From Enteractinococcus helveticum (GTDB lineage Bacteria > Actinomycetota > Actinomycetes > Actinomycetales > Micrococcaceae), in assembly GCF_001657475.1 (NCBI RefSeq), contig NZ_LXEY01000021.1, forward strand, positions 248,001 through 312,000: a stretch of 64,000 nucleotides of DNA, written 5' to 3'. Under the pieces are notes generated by a model. It worked only from the letters and a program-made list of their open reading frames with translations, was not told the DNA's origin and ran no database searches. The position numbers and the translations under genes are program-made. Shown piece after piece: positions 34,297-43,802 of the stretch; position 1 is the stretch's first letter; each line of letters opens with the position of its first letter.

Positions 34297-36393
34297 ATGA
34301 CGATAACAGGCCCCCACCGTACCGACACTTCTGAAGACCGACTCGAAAAAGGGCTGCCTGAACGACGCTACTTGCCTGAACTCCACGGTGTGCGCGGGCT
34401 TGCTCTGACGTGGGTGGTGCTGTTTCATCTCTTTGGTGATGGGCGCGTCTCGGGCGGCATCGACATTTTCTTGGCGGTCTCAGGTTTCCTGTTCACCGGA
34501 ATGCTCCTGCGCGAGGCCGCTGCCTCCGGCGGTCGAATCGATGTGCTGAGATACTATGGCAGACTGGTGCGGCGCATTCTTGTACCGGCAGCAATCGTAG
34601 TTGCTGCCACGCTCGCCGCCGGTCTACTGCTGGCACCGGTGACTCAGCACCGGCAGCTCTGGGCCGAAGCCCGAGCTTCGCTGCTGTACTTTGAGAACAT
34701 CGAGCTGATTAATTCACAGCTTTCCTACGGTGCTGCAGGCCCCGACACGTCACCATTCCAGCACTTTTGGTCGCTGTCAGTGCAAGGACAGTTCTATCTG
34801 GTCTGGCCAGCACTGGCCATTATTGCTGTTATCGTGGCCAAACGCTTCCAGACATCAGCTGCAAAAGTCATGGCAATCATGATCGGGGTCGTATTTATCG
34901 GCTCATTTGCGTACGCAATCTATGTGGGCCGTTATGACCAAAGTGCCGCGTATCTCATGACGACCACTCGCGCCTGGGAGCTGGGCTTCGGCGGACTGCT
35001 GGCACTGGGGGCCGGAACCCTTCGATTGCCACAACCCCTGCGTGCCCCAGCCGGATGGTTAGGACTCATGCTCATCATCTCCTGCGGATTCGTCCTCGAC
35101 GGCGGCCGACTCTTCCCCGGTCCCTGGGCACTCTGGCCGCTGCTGGGATTCACGCTAGTCCTCATCTCGGCAGGACCCACCGGTGGCAATCGCGACCCAA
35201 AACATACCGCCACCAGGTTTCTGTCCAATAGACCGCTGGCGTGGATTGGCCACCACGCGTACAGCCTGTACCTGTGGCATTGGCCGTTACTCATTTACTA
35301 TCTGGAAATATGGGACCTGCAAGCGCTGAACCTCACCGGTGCCCTGATCGTGCTCGCAGTCTCCGTAGCACTGGCCATGCTGACCTACCGGTACATAGAA
35401 CAACCGCTCCAGCGCCTTGGCAAAAAAGAGCCCACAACTCAACGTCGGATCAACCGCACCACCGTCCTAGCCGGTGCCAGCACTCTCATCGTTGCGGGGT
35501 TCACCATGTCAGCCTTTACCCAGCCGCCATCAGTAGACACCACCTATGGCGATCTTGACCCTGAAGTCTACCCCGGAGCAAATGTTGTCACCATGGACGG
35601 CGAGCTGCCACAGGTCGAGGCGTTCCCCGCAGTGGAGAACGTTGATGCCTACCAACCTGCCTATCTTGACCGTGACTGCGCCCAACTTCCAGGACAAGAC
35701 CCTGGTACCGACGAAGTCATGGTGTGTCAGGACGAGGATGCTCCAGAGCACCCGACGGCAACCATCGTGCTGGCCGGTGGATCCCATGCCGGGCACCTTG
35801 AAGCAGCATTCAAAACGTTGGCCAGAAAATATCACTGGGAAGTCCTGGTCGTCATCAAATCTGGATGCTCCTTCGGCTTTGAAGAACTCCCCAATGAAGC
35901 CATGTGCGAGTCCTGGAACCATAACTTCATTGACTGGCTGCATGACCATCCCGCCGACCTCGTCGTCACTCCCGGCACTCGCCTCGACGGGCCAGAAGAA
36001 TATATCTTTGATGCAACACCCCAATGGTGGGAGCAGATCGTAGAGACCGGCACCGAGCTATTGCTCATCCGAGGCACACCGCGAAACGATTTCTGGACTC
36101 CAGACTGTTTAGCTGACGGCGGTACACCCCAAGAATGTGGTCCGCCGAAGGAGATCTACGCAGAAGAAAACCCACTGCTCAGTATGGACCTGCCAGCAAA
36201 TACGCACCACATTGACCTCACCGAGTATGTCTGCCCGAACATCCACGATGACACCACTAAAAATTGCGATGCGGTGGTCGGCAATATTATGGTCACCTTC
36301 GACTTCCACCACTTCACCGCACCATTTTCACAATCGTTGGCTCCAAGTATTGAAGCAGAAATGCAGGACGTCGTACCTCACCTCTTGAGATGA
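34297..36393 (+). CDS. Acyltransferase 3 / SGNH fusion membrane protein (OafA-like)
   Basis: The 698-residue enzyme would O-acylate a surface polymer. Residues 25-370 are an acyltransferase-3 domain with about ten membrane helices, opening with YLPELHGVRGLALTWVVLFH (catalytic His). SPFQHFWSLSVQGQFYLVWP follows. Residues 430-698 are an outside SGNH domain with the nucleophile in AGGSHAGH and the catalytic Asp/His in FDFHHFT. AGGA precedes the ATG at 34297, which is preferred over 34219. A close paralogue lies inverted at 46855-48948. The acceptor, perhaps lipomannan or peptidoglycan, is inferred only. Confidence 0.92.
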   Translation: MTITGPHRTDTSEDRLEKGLPERRYLPELHGVRGLALTWVVLFHLFGDGRVSGGIDIFLAVSGFLFTGMLLREAAASGGRIDVLRYYGRLVRRILVPAAIVVAATLAAGLLLAPVTQHRQLWAEARASLLYFENIELINSQLSYGAAGPDTSPFQHFWSLSVQGQFYLVWPALAIIAVIVAKRFQTSAAKVMAIMIGVVFIGSFAYAIYVGRYDQSAAYLMTTTRAWELGFGGLLALGAGTLRLPQPLRAPAGWLGLMLIISCGFVLDGGRLFPGPWALWPLLGFTLVLISAGPTGGNRDPKHTATRFLSNRPLAWIGHHAYSLYLWHWPLLIYYLEIWDLQALNLTGALIVLAVSVALAMLTYRYIEQPLQRLGKKEPTTQRRINRTTVLAGASTLIVAGFTMSAFTQPPSVDTTYGDLDPEVYPGANVVTMDGELPQVEAFPAVENVDAYQPAYLDRDCAQLPGQDPGTDEVMVCQDEDAPEHPTATIVLAGGSHAGHLEAAFKTLARKYHWEVLVVIKSGCSFGFEELPNEAMCESWNHNFIDWLHDHPADLVVTPGTRLDGPEEYIFDATPQWWEQIVETGTELLLIRGTPRNDFWTPDCLADGGTPQECGPPKEIYAEENPLLSMDLPANTHHIDLTEYVCPNIHDDTTKNCDAVVGNIMVTFDFHHFTAPFSQSLAPSIEAEMQDVVPHLLR

Positions 36394-36445
36394 AAGAGCC
36401 GTCGCGTACGGGGCATGTCTAACGATTCGTATGTTCTGGGTAGGG

Positions 36446-36700
36446 CTATACGAATTCTTCAATGATTGTGGGCGATGGATGAATACACAGCATTCGCAAG
36501 TTGGTCTGCCCTCGGTTGCGAAAACGATGCACCGATTCGGCTGACACCGTGACGATATCCCCTGGATCGACCTGCAATTGCTCGTCTTGGGTTTCAATGA
36601 GCACCTCGCCCTGCAGGTCCACCCAGGTTTCGGCATAGGAACTCAGGTCCTGTACCAGGTGCTGCATCGACCCAGAAAAGCGAAACATCCGCATGGTGAA
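36446..36700 (-). pseudogene. Truncated, frameshifted copy of the cupin gene
   Basis: This DNA is nearly identical to 38472-38735. An 11-base deletion removes the codons for the HWHP part of the metal-binding HxH motif and shifts the frame. Upstream of about 36697 the similarity stops, so the N-terminus is also lost. The remaining frame codes the second half of the cupin barrel (EVLIETQDEQLQVDPGDIV). It cannot make an active metal-binding cupin. Confidence 0.85.
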
Positions 36701-37162
36701 AGTAAACACACATTGGATGCTATATGAAACGGCCGATGAAACGAACAATAGACGCGACACTTCATTATATTTTGAACCAACGGTATAAAGACGATTCCGC
36801 TGGTCAGAGTTTCGCATTCCAAAAGGCAAGATCCGTAAGGATTAAACGTGCACGAAGCACTGTAAATCATCAAAAACATTTATACGATGCCGCCATTGAA
36901 GCAACATCTACAGTCTCTAATTTATCTAATACCGGAGTGAGACAAATGCCCACAGTCTCCATTGAGATTAAGCCTGCTCGGCATATCAAGAAGTGCATAC
37001 AAACACACCGGCGACAAAAAGACGCAAAATCGTTCACCATCAAATACAATACATAGTGCCAAAGATTAAATTACTATGAATCATGCTCCACGCCCCCAGG
37101 TGCGCCGCCACATGATACTCGTTTCAAGGCTGGCGCAAGGCCTAATGAACAAGGAAACGAAT
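36701..37162. other. AT-rich spacer with an unconvincing open frame
   Basis: An open frame at 36724-37056 (MKRPMKRTIDATLHYI...) would give a very basic 110-aa protein. It lacks a good ribosome-binding site and its composition looks like translated AT-rich DNA. The spacer probably carries the promoter of the Rha gene. Confidence 0.35.
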
Positions 37163-37822
37163 ATGGAATCCAGAAATCTGCCAACTATCGAGCAAACTGA
37201 TACCGGCCTCGTAGTGACTAGTGATGTTGTTGCCGAAGGGACGGGGACAGAGCACGAGAATGTACTGGAGCTACTTGACCGCCACAAAACAGACTTCCAG
37301 CCCTTTGGAGCCATTGCTTTCCAAAAGCGTCCCTCAACAGAAGGCAATAGAACAGTTCGGACAGCTATGCTCAACGAACTTCAGTCAACAGTGTTGATGA
37401 CCTACATGCCAAATTCTGAAAGAGTCGTCAGGTTTAGAATTGCATTAGTCCAAGCGTTCTACCAAAAGACACTCAAACTTACCGGACACAGCCAAGCCCC
37501 GTTGTTCTCAGAAGATTTCAGTAATGATGCCCTTGGTTTAAGTATCGGCGCACCAGTACCCGAAATACCAACATCCATTACCGGCACAAGATTAGATCCA
37601 CGTACGATCCGAAACGATCGTATTGCGCATGCTGCTCGTGATGCGAAGGGACGATGGGTTCCAATTACGATTAGGGATTTTAACAAGAAACAATATGCGG
37701 AGCTAGCTAAAGCCATCTCCTATGGAACACGTCGGTCGTTTTCAAAAGGTGACTATCAAGGGGTGGCGGGAGACGGCCAACTGTACATTAAGCATGTTAA
37801 AACTAACGAACCTCGAGCTTGA
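37163..37822 (+). CDS. Rha-family phage regulatory protein
   Basis: The 219-residue product has an Rha domain (GLVVTSDVVAEGTGTEHENVLELLDRH, then FRIALVQAFYQ). In phages this domain interferes with host regulators or acts as an antirepressor. The C-terminal part has SRSF-like basic patches and is not a KilA-C domain. AAGGAAA precedes the ATG at 37163. AT-rich compared with core genes, it is intact, unlike the related remnant at 33248. It lies between the two copies of a duplicated cupin sequence. Confidence 0.82.
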   Translation: MESRNLPTIEQTDTGLVVTSDVVAEGTGTEHENVLELLDRHKTDFQPFGAIAFQKRPSTEGNRTVRTAMLNELQSTVLMTYMPNSERVVRFRIALVQAFYQKTLKLTGHSQAPLFSEDFSNDALGLSIGAPVPEIPTSITGTRLDPRTIRNDRIAHAARDAKGRWVPITIRDFNKKQYAELAKAISYGTRRSFSKGDYQGVAGDGQLYIKHVKTNEPRA

Positions 37823-38150
37823 ACGAGGACTACTTCAATATTTATTTGCTCTTTAACTCTGACACTACGGACGTCTGCTCATTGTTGAGCTAAACCACAA
37901 CTATCAATCGTTGCTCACTTTATTTCAGAGCACTCAACCTCCAGCTGCGAGCGGGCCTGGTAATAATGTCCCCGTCCTGTTTGAAAAGCAACGGTGAAGA
38001 TATGTGTTAGTCCCCGTTCAGTTGATCTTGGATTTCTGCATCCATACACAAATATCGGCCTGAACTTACGGAAAGCTCAGGCCGAACTTTATCAATTGAT
38101 CTAGATTGGAACCAGGGCATGTTCAAGAGAAACTATGGGGCATGGCTATG
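37823..38150. other. Spacer with a hairpin at 38054-38082
   Basis: No gene seen. CGGCCTGA (38054-38061) pairs with TCAGGCCG (38075-38082) and is followed by AACTTTATC, a likely terminator for the Rha gene. Confidence 0.5.
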
Positions 38151-38151
38151 C

Positions 38152-38356
38152 CTTTCTACTCTTGCACCTCCCAGTCACCACACCCCAAATGAGTAGGACC
38201 ATCAGTCCATCACCGATGGCTGGCAGCCAGGTGGCCAATGATCAGAACTCTCCGACCCCTACTCCAAAAATGGCGGAATCTATCCCACCACCGACCACTG
38301 CTCCAAGAACTCCGAGCAGCAGGGTCACTAACCAGCCACAGCGTTGTTCTCTCGGG
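38152..38356 (-). pseudogene. GlsB/YeaQ/YmgE-family protein, broken paralogue
   Basis: Read on the minus strand, the sequence gives GWLVTLLLGVLGAVVGGGI and later ATWLPAIGDGLMVLLIWG. This aligns through its length with the intact protein at 40952-41212. An in-frame TGA replaces the tryptophan after GVGVGEF, and no N-terminal start is kept. The plus-strand open frame over it is a shadow. Confidence 0.8.
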
Positions 38357-38459
38357 GCTGCTTGAGTGAGACAGGTTAAGATGGAGCCTTACTCAAGCAT
38401 ACCGGCGCACTAAAAGAGCTACTGCGTACAGGGGGTGTTCTGCAACTGTTCGTATCTTG

Positions 38460-38804
38460 TTACGAAGGCGATACGAATTCTTCAATGATTGTGGGCGATG
38501 GATGAATACACAGCATTCGCAAGTTGGTCTGGCCTCGGTTGCGAAAACGATGCACCGATTCGGCTGACACCGTGACGATATCCCCTGGATCGACCTGCAA
38601 TTGCTCGTCTTGGGTTTCAATGAGCACCTCGCCCTGCAGGACCACCCAGGTTTCGGAGTAGGGATGCCAGTGGAACTCAGGTCCTGTGCCGGGGGCCGCA
38701 TCGACCCAGAAGAACGAAATATCCGCCCGGTGATCGGCTCCCGTAAACAGTCCCGTTGCGGAATCGGGTAACAATACGGCTTCGCGGTTGGTGACGGTGA
38801 GCAT
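38460..38804 (-). CDS. Small cupin-domain protein
   Basis: The 114-residue single-domain cupin has EFHWHPYSETWVVLQGE (metal ligands His, His, Glu) and the second motif PGDIVTVSAESVHRFRNRG (His). Such proteins bind a metal and act as isomerases, oxygenases or sensors; which applies here is unknown. The ATG at 38804 follows AAGTAGG and is preferred over a longer frame. A damaged near-identical copy lies 2 kb away. Confidence 0.85.
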   Translation of the reverse strand: MLTVTNREAVLLPDSATGLFTGADHRADISFFWVDAAPGTGPEFHWHPYSETWVVLQGEVLIETQDEQLQVDPGDIVTVSAESVHRFRNRGQTNLRMLCIHPSPTIIEEFVSPS

Positions 38805-38944
38805 GGGGGGCCTACTTTCTTTGACGTCACGTGACAGCAGGTTCCGTTCTGTCGACCATCGCGTCGTCAGTATTCGCAGCGTACGTTTCAGCGCGTGTGC
38901 CGTCAAGACCAGTGCACGCTATGGCTCCTAGGACAGCCAGCGTG

Positions 38945-38984
38945 CTTGATGCTCACGAAAACCACGGATTTCGTGAGCATCAAG
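38945..38984. terminator. Strong hairpin downstream of the DHFR-like gene
   Basis: A 16-bp perfect stem (38945-38960 with 38969-38984) has an 8-base loop and no T-run. It lies between the cupin and reductase genes. Confidence 0.65.
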
Positions 38985-39015
38985 CTAGGGCTGCCTACCG
39001 CTGAAATAAGATGGC

Positions 39016-39567
39016 TCACTCCGAGTTTCGCAGACCGTACGTGAGTATCATATTGCCCTGCGGCGTGCGCACAGCCTCGAGTAAGTCCAGCCTGGTCGTC
39101 GGAATGCTCTCATCAAATAGTCTGCGGCCCTGACCTACAACCACCGGATGCGTTGTGAGGGTCAGAGTGTCAATTAAACCCGCCAAGAAAAGGGAGCGAA
39201 TGGTTTCTATCCCTCCGAGCACGGAGATTGTCCCACCGTCCTGGTCACGGAGGTTTTGGACATAGTCGACAGGATCACCGGTGACCAGGGTGCTATTCCA
39301 TGGCAGGTCAGTCGGCAGGGTCGAGGAGATCACATGCTTGTGCATCGGGTTGATCCACTGACCAAAAGGCTCCTCACCATTTTCGGGCCAATACTCTGAC
39401 CATTCTTCCCATAGTCTCCGACCAATCACCGTGTCAGTGACTGGAGCAAGTGAATCTGCCATGGCTTGGCCTTCTTCTTCACCAAAGGCGTCAAATTGCC
39501 AGAGATGCGGGTCTTCTACCACCCCGTTGGCGGAATGAAACAGGTGGGCGGTAACCGTTCGTGTCAT
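39016..39567 (-). CDS. Dihydrofolate-reductase-like (RibD C-terminal) protein
   Basis: The 183-residue product belongs to the RibD_C/DHFR-like superfamily. It starts TRTVTAHLFHSANGVVEDP and has VIGRRLWEEW, ISVLGGIETIRSLFLAGLID and HPVVVGQGRRLFDE. These proteins are NADPH-dependent reductases with unknown substrates. AAAGGCAAG precedes the ATG at 39567. It lies 74 bp downstream of a sigma factor gene on the same strand, so they are likely co-transcribed and the reductase may be part of that sigma factor's response. Confidence 0.88.
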   Translation of the reverse strand: MTRTVTAHLFHSANGVVEDPHLWQFDAFGEEEGQAMADSLAPVTDTVIGRRLWEEWSEYWPENGEEPFGQWINPMHKHVISSTLPTDLPWNSTLVTGDPVDYVQNLRDQDGGTISVLGGIETIRSLFLAGLIDTLTLTTHPVVVGQGRRLFDESIPTTRLDLLEAVRTPQGNMILTYGLRNSE

Positions 39568-39641
39568 GGTCTTGCCTTTCGTAGGTATGGATACTTGCAC
39601 TAACTCAGACGACGCGGGAAACCAAAACTCATCGGTCTGAG

Positions 39642-40595
39642 TCAAATTTCTTTGACCAATGTCGATGCGGTCAGCTGTGACGGTAAGTTGAACTCGCGAA
39701 AAACCCCGGCACCCATGAAATGCGTAATGGCCTCAATCTGCCCATGTGCTGTCTCAAGTACATGGATGGCAAATGGTTCCCAGCGTGTGGAGCTGACCGC
39801 ATGATAGACCGCAACTGCCGGTTGACCATTCGCACGAACGGTGATGGTCCGTGAACCGCGGCAGACCTCTCCCGGCCCACGCCACCAGGATTCGATTGCG
39901 TGGGTGCCCTGCAGCCAGAGCGTATATGGCGGCATGCTGAATTTCGCATCCTCGGCCAGCAGTGCAACCAGCCGGTCGACGTCGTAGGCTTCAAATGCTG
40001 TGACGTAATTTACGAGAAGCTGCTGGTCGTAGGGTTTGGATTCTCCCTGGTGATGATCGCTTAAAGTTGATCTGGCACGTGTGAGCGCAGAGTTCACAGC
40101 AGCCACCGAGGTATTCAGCAGTTCGGCGCATTCGCGTGCTGACCACGTGATGACATCTCGTAAGATCAACACGGCACGCTGCCGGGGCGGGAGCACCTGT
40201 AATGCGGTGATAAACGCTAATCGAATCGAATCGCGTAAGGCCGCCCGTTCAGCTGGGTCATCACTGAGCACCTCATCCGAGATGGGTCCAACCCACGTCA
40301 GCTCTGGCAACGTCTCAAGCGCGGCGGCGCCGTCTGGGACTTGTCCGGCAACCGAAAGATCCATGGGTAGATACCTGCGCTGTGGCGCCTTCTTCATGTC
40401 CAGGCACACATTGGTGGCGATGGCGTACAGCCAGCGACGTACTGAAGACCGGTAGCCGAAGTCTTGGGCGTGCTGCCATGCACGAGTCATGGTCTCTTGG
40501 ACGGCATCTTCGGCATCTGCATAACAACCAAAGAAGCGGTAACAGAATCCGATCAGTTCAGATCGATGGGAATCTAGTGTTGCGATATCAAGCAT
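39642..40595 (-). CDS. ECF-type RNA polymerase sigma factor with C-terminal SnoaL-like domain
   Basis: The 317-residue product has sigma region 2 (YADAEDAVQETMTRAWQH) and region 4 (LPPRQRAVLILRDVITWSARECAELL). A SnoaL/NTF2-like domain of about 120 residues follows (LVNYVTAFEAYDVDRLVALL). This layout matches the SigJ/SigG-like, TIGR02960-type factors, where the C-terminal domain replaces an anti-sigma factor. No anti-sigma gene is present nearby, which fits. ATG at 40595 is chosen; an in-frame TTG at 40643 is possible. Confidence 0.92.
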   Translation of the reverse strand: MLDIATLDSHRSELIGFCYRFFGCYADAEDAVQETMTRAWQHAQDFGYRSSVRRWLYAIATNVCLDMKKAPQRRYLPMDLSVAGQVPDGAAALETLPELTWVGPISDEVLSDDPAERAALRDSIRLAFITALQVLPPRQRAVLILRDVITWSARECAELLNTSVAAVNSALTRARSTLSDHHQGESKPYDQQLLVNYVTAFEAYDVDRLVALLAEDAKFSMPPYTLWLQGTHAIESWWRGPGEVCRGSRTITVRANGQPAVAVYHAVSSTRWEPFAIHVLETAHGQIEAITHFMGAGVFREFNLPSQLTASTLVKEI

Positions 40596-40888
40596 GTCAA
40601 CGGCTCGTGCGGCTCGTAGGAATCGCGAAGTCAACGCTAACAAAAAAGAGGATTAGCCGGACCGGTATCACCTACGCCGGCAGCTTTGCGGTGCAGCGTT
40701 CTGACCTTCACGCGGAGGTTCTCTTATCGTAGAGAGGTGCTTCGAAGGCAGTCAATAGCTAGGCCTGCTGTATCTGCCACTGAGCCTCTCTGGACAGGCA
40801 CGTACTGAACTGCCTTGTCGAGTCTGAAATAAGGTGGGGTGATTGTTCAATGTTTTGAGCAAAAGTGATCTTCCAAGTCACGACAGAC

Positions 40889-40931
40889 AAAAAGATCGGC
40901 ATGAACGCATAGCGTCTATACCGATCTTTTT
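40889..40931. terminator. Terminator downstream of the GlsB/YeaQ gene
   Basis: An 11-bp stem AAAAAGATCGG (40889-40899) pairs with 40921-40931, with A- and T-runs on both sides, so it can act in both directions. Confidence 0.85.
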
Positions 40932-40951
40932 GTTGGTGTGATGGTCGTGGG

Positions 40952-41212
40952 CTAGGCCCGTTTTCGCGTGATGAGGCCCCAGATTACTAGGACAATGAGC
41001 GCCCCACCGATCGCCAGGAGCCAGGTGGATATCGACCAGAACTCAGTGATTCCAACGTCGAAGATGAGCGACCCCAGCCAGCCACCGACTACGGCACCAA
41101 CAACGCCAAGCAACAGCGTGACTAACCACCCTCCACCTTGTTCACCCGGCATAATGGCCTTTGCAATCGCGCCTGCAATAAGGCCGAGAACTATCCATCC
41201 AATGAAACCCAT
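40952..41212 (-). CDS. GlsB/YeaQ/YmgE family stress-response membrane protein
   Basis: The 86-residue protein has three short membrane segments rich in glycine. It begins GFIGWIVLGLIAGAIAKAIMPG, followed by GWLVTLLLGVVGAVVGGWLG, the signature of this family (transglycosylase-associated protein). These proteins accumulate under envelope or acid stress. AAGGAGG precedes the ATG. A broken paralogue sits at 38152-38356. Confidence 0.93.
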   Translation of the reverse strand: MGFIGWIVLGLIAGAIAKAIMPGEQGGGWLVTLLLGVVGAVVGGWLGSLIFDVGITEFWSISTWLLAIGGALIVLVIWGLITRKRA

Positions 41213-41415
41213 CGTTCCTCCTTGATAGGGGAAGTTCGACTCATCAACATGGTTATGCTGATGTGATGTATTCTACTTTCGACACTTCTCAGAAATAAGG
41301 GCTTGGCCAAATCAAAGCTACGTTAGCGGCCATCTAGGGTCCCTACAAGCAGCTTGAATGGGCCAGAGGTCACCCTCCTGAAGATAGAGCGACATGGTTC
41401 ACCTGCTTGAAATAC

Positions 41416-41970
41416 TTACTCTTCTGCATTGTTCCGTGGGGTTCCTTTAACTGCTTCTATAACCCTCGGGATGCCGGACAGAGCCGGAAGGGTTAGGAGC
41501 CAGAAAGCATTCGGATTGGCCATGAGTACGCCACCTATGAAAGCACCGGCAACGCCGAAGAGCACCAGAACGAGAAACCCAATCATTCCCACAACTGTTG
41601 CTACTGCTTCAGCAAGTGAGGAACGCTTTTCGATAGTGATCCTGGTCTCGAGGTCAATTTCGGCCATCCGCATGATGCGTTCGGGGAAGTCGTTGCCGGC
41701 CTGTGCGTATCCTCTCAGTATTGCAGGATGAGGTAAAGGTCCCCTGTAGGATTCGATATAGGACGCACCACTGTCAGTTTCTAGCGCGCTCTCGGGGAGT
41801 TCTCGTCTGCCGATTGGCTGATCGCGTTCCCCACCGCTGACCAGCTTTGCTCGACGTATGTCTTCGTTTTCGGTTTCTGCTGGCGAGGAACCTTGAGACC
41901 CAGCGCGAGCGCTATGCCCCGGTTCAGGCTTTTCGATATGCTCACTGTCGCCTCCTTGTGGTTTTTCCAT
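41416..41970 (-). CDS. DUF2335 membrane protein
   Basis: The 184-residue product has a polar N-terminal tail. The DUF2335 core is YRGPLPHPAILRGYAQAGND and ERIMRMAEIDLETR, followed by two transmembrane helices near residues 120-160. The function of DUF2335 is unknown, and the family is common in phage and mobile regions. The start is uncertain: ATG at 41970 lacks a good ribosome-binding site, while AAGGAGG at 41951-41957 precedes an out-of-frame GTG at 41945. That GTG opens a 54-aa frame (to 41781) which might be the truly translated product of that stretch. Confidence 0.72.
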   Translation of the reverse strand: MEKPQGGDSEHIEKPEPGHSARAGSQGSSPAETENEDIRRAKLVSGGERDQPIGRRELPESALETDSGASYIESYRGPLPHPAILRGYAQAGNDFPERIMRMAEIDLETRITIEKRSSLAEAVATVVGMIGFLVLVLFGVAGAFIGGVLMANPNAFWLLTLPALSGIPRVIEAVKGTPRNNAEE

Positions 41971-42222
41971 GGGACCATGATTGCACTCGTTAACATGTCT
42001 GTGTCGCGAGACGATCACGATGTGGATAATTCTATTCTCCTGCCATCGTACCGTCGCTGCATTGCATACTGCCATCATCATGAATTCTTCTAGCTATCCA
42101 TACGTCCGATAACATTTCTTGGTTCCCAGGGGCTGCGATCTCAGAGGGCAACCCAAGTAACATCGTTCACTTGGCAAGCACGGTCAGGACAAAGTTCGTC
42201 CTTTCCCCGTATAGAAGTGCAC

Positions 42223-43471
42223 CTAGCGCAGCGCGGCGACCACGTCGGATAACTTCCTGGCAGCCTGTTCTTCACGGTCTGCCAGCTCATCGAGATGTTC
42301 TGCCATCACGCGAAACAGCTGGGCTCGATCCTCGACGGACGTCTGAGGATCAATCACGTCAATAAATGCGTCCCAGCGCGGGGCCAGCTCACGGTATCCA
42401 TCAATGCAACCTTCGAGCGCGTCCAGCCCTTCGAGTTGTGCGGCTTCAGTAAGAAACTCAGCATAGATGCCCCGCAGCCCACCGTCTCCGCCCCACCGTG
42501 GGCTGGCCGCCAACGATTGCAGCATTTCTAACCCTGTGGTCAGTCTGTGCTGGTCAGCAAACAGCGCCGGCCAACCACGTTTGGTTCGTTCGTCTCTCAG
42601 CAACTTGGCGAAGGTTCGCATCCCTTGGACACCAAATTTCGGCAGCCACGACGATGGAACACCGGTGAGGGGCAGGGTGCCCAACATTCTTGCGGTGGTT
42701 TCCTGGATCGATGCACGCACATTTGCCGTGAGCGCCTCGATACTTGGCTGTAGTGCAGTGGGATCGACGCTGACTGCCCAGTGTCGATCGGCTTTGCGTT
42801 TGTCTCGTGCATGGGACAGTTCATCACGCGAGGCTCGGTGAAATTGCTGATCATCGCCTGCACCAAGATCCAGGCCGCCGCCGTCGACCAGATAGGAGTC
42901 TGTCTCACGGCCGACAACTACGACGTCGATGGATTCTTGTAGCTCCAGACGATCCGAAGCAATCCACGGCAAAGCGCCGTGCGTCACCCGTACCATCGCG
43001 GCGCGACCGGCCTCGAGTGCTGCATCGAGTGTCTTCGACGCTACATTGGCGCTGGTCGTGTTCGTACGCTCCAGCGCCACCCCGGATCGTTCTAACAAGT
43101 TGTCGGTAAAAGGTTCAGGGTGTGCCCGCAGCACGACCGTAGCAGTGGTGAGTTCCTCGTAGGCAAAGGTCGCAACCATAAACCCGATGCCACCGGCCAG
43201 TCCGGTCAGCATGGCAGTACTCAACGGCTCCCCCTGTTGCGGGATTGAGGATGCCCGCCTGCGAAAACACTCGCTGCCAGAGCGCGGCGTCGTATTGGCT
43301 TGCAGGGGCTTCGAAGCCGACGGGAACCTGCGGATAGTGTGGCAGTAGGCCGACATTTGCGGTTTCGGTGGCCCGCGTGGCTAATAGATGACGCCGGGCG
43401 GCTGTGTAGCGTTCGCCCGTTTTGGCCATGCGCTCGCGCACGAGTGCTTTGAAATGTTTATTCTGTACCAC
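42223..43471 (-). pseudogene. BtrH-N-terminal-domain (DUF4872-like) protein with a +1 frameshift
   Basis: Two frames carry one protein. The first, from GTG at 43471 behind GAAAGG, reads VQNKHFKALVRERMAKTGERYTAARRH and continues to ILNPATGG. The second reads GEPLSTAMLTGLAGGIGFM and runs to the stop at 42223. They join at a run of five G (near 43231): dropping one G gives NPATGEPLSTAMLTGLAGG, a smooth family sequence. The family resembles the N-terminal domain of butirosin enzyme BtrH; its role is unknown. The gene is broken unless the run is a sequencing error. Confidence 0.75.
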
Positions 43472-43802
43472 GACAGAGCCTTTCACACGGATATCGATCA
43501 GGTCCCGCGCACCGCGACAACATCCGCTACAGAAAGGTGTCGTTGAGTCACCAGCCCGGAAGCTGAACCTCCTTTGCCCCGTGGATCCGGTGGCGTGGGC
43601 ACCGGCGGTGGGGTTGGGCGTTGGGCTGCGCCACTGTTGATACTGCGGGAAAACACAAAACCCGTAAACGCCGCAATGATCAGCCGTTTTGCAGCTCGTT
43701 GCAGGTCAGTCGATCGTTATCACCGAGGTCAACAGCCTGTATTGTGTCTCACAGCTGGTGCCCTAAGGCGCTTGCTATCACGATCAAGTAAGAGGAAGGT
43801 AT
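43472..43802. other. Spacer between the BtrH-like gene and the enoyl-CoA hydratase
   Basis: No gene is supported. A minus-strand frame ending at 43498 stays open for about 75 codons (proline-rich, RPTPPPVPTPPDPRG), but it has no ordinary start codon near its beginning. The region should hold promoters for the two divergent genes. Confidence 0.4.

Noticed and set aside
36724..37056. Plus-strand frame of 110 codons
   Set aside because: Very basic, AT-driven composition, no good ribosome-binding site and no recognisable domain. Not supported as a gene.
38135..38365. Plus-strand frame of 76 codons
   Set aside because: It is antisense to a GlsB/YeaQ relic; the same shadow frame exists over the intact GlsB gene at 40968.
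43498..43730. Proline-rich minus-strand small open frame upstream of the BtrH-like gene
   Set aside because: Open for about 75 codons and well placed, but no ATG/GTG/TTG near its start and no ribosome-binding site; could be chance in GC-rich DNA.
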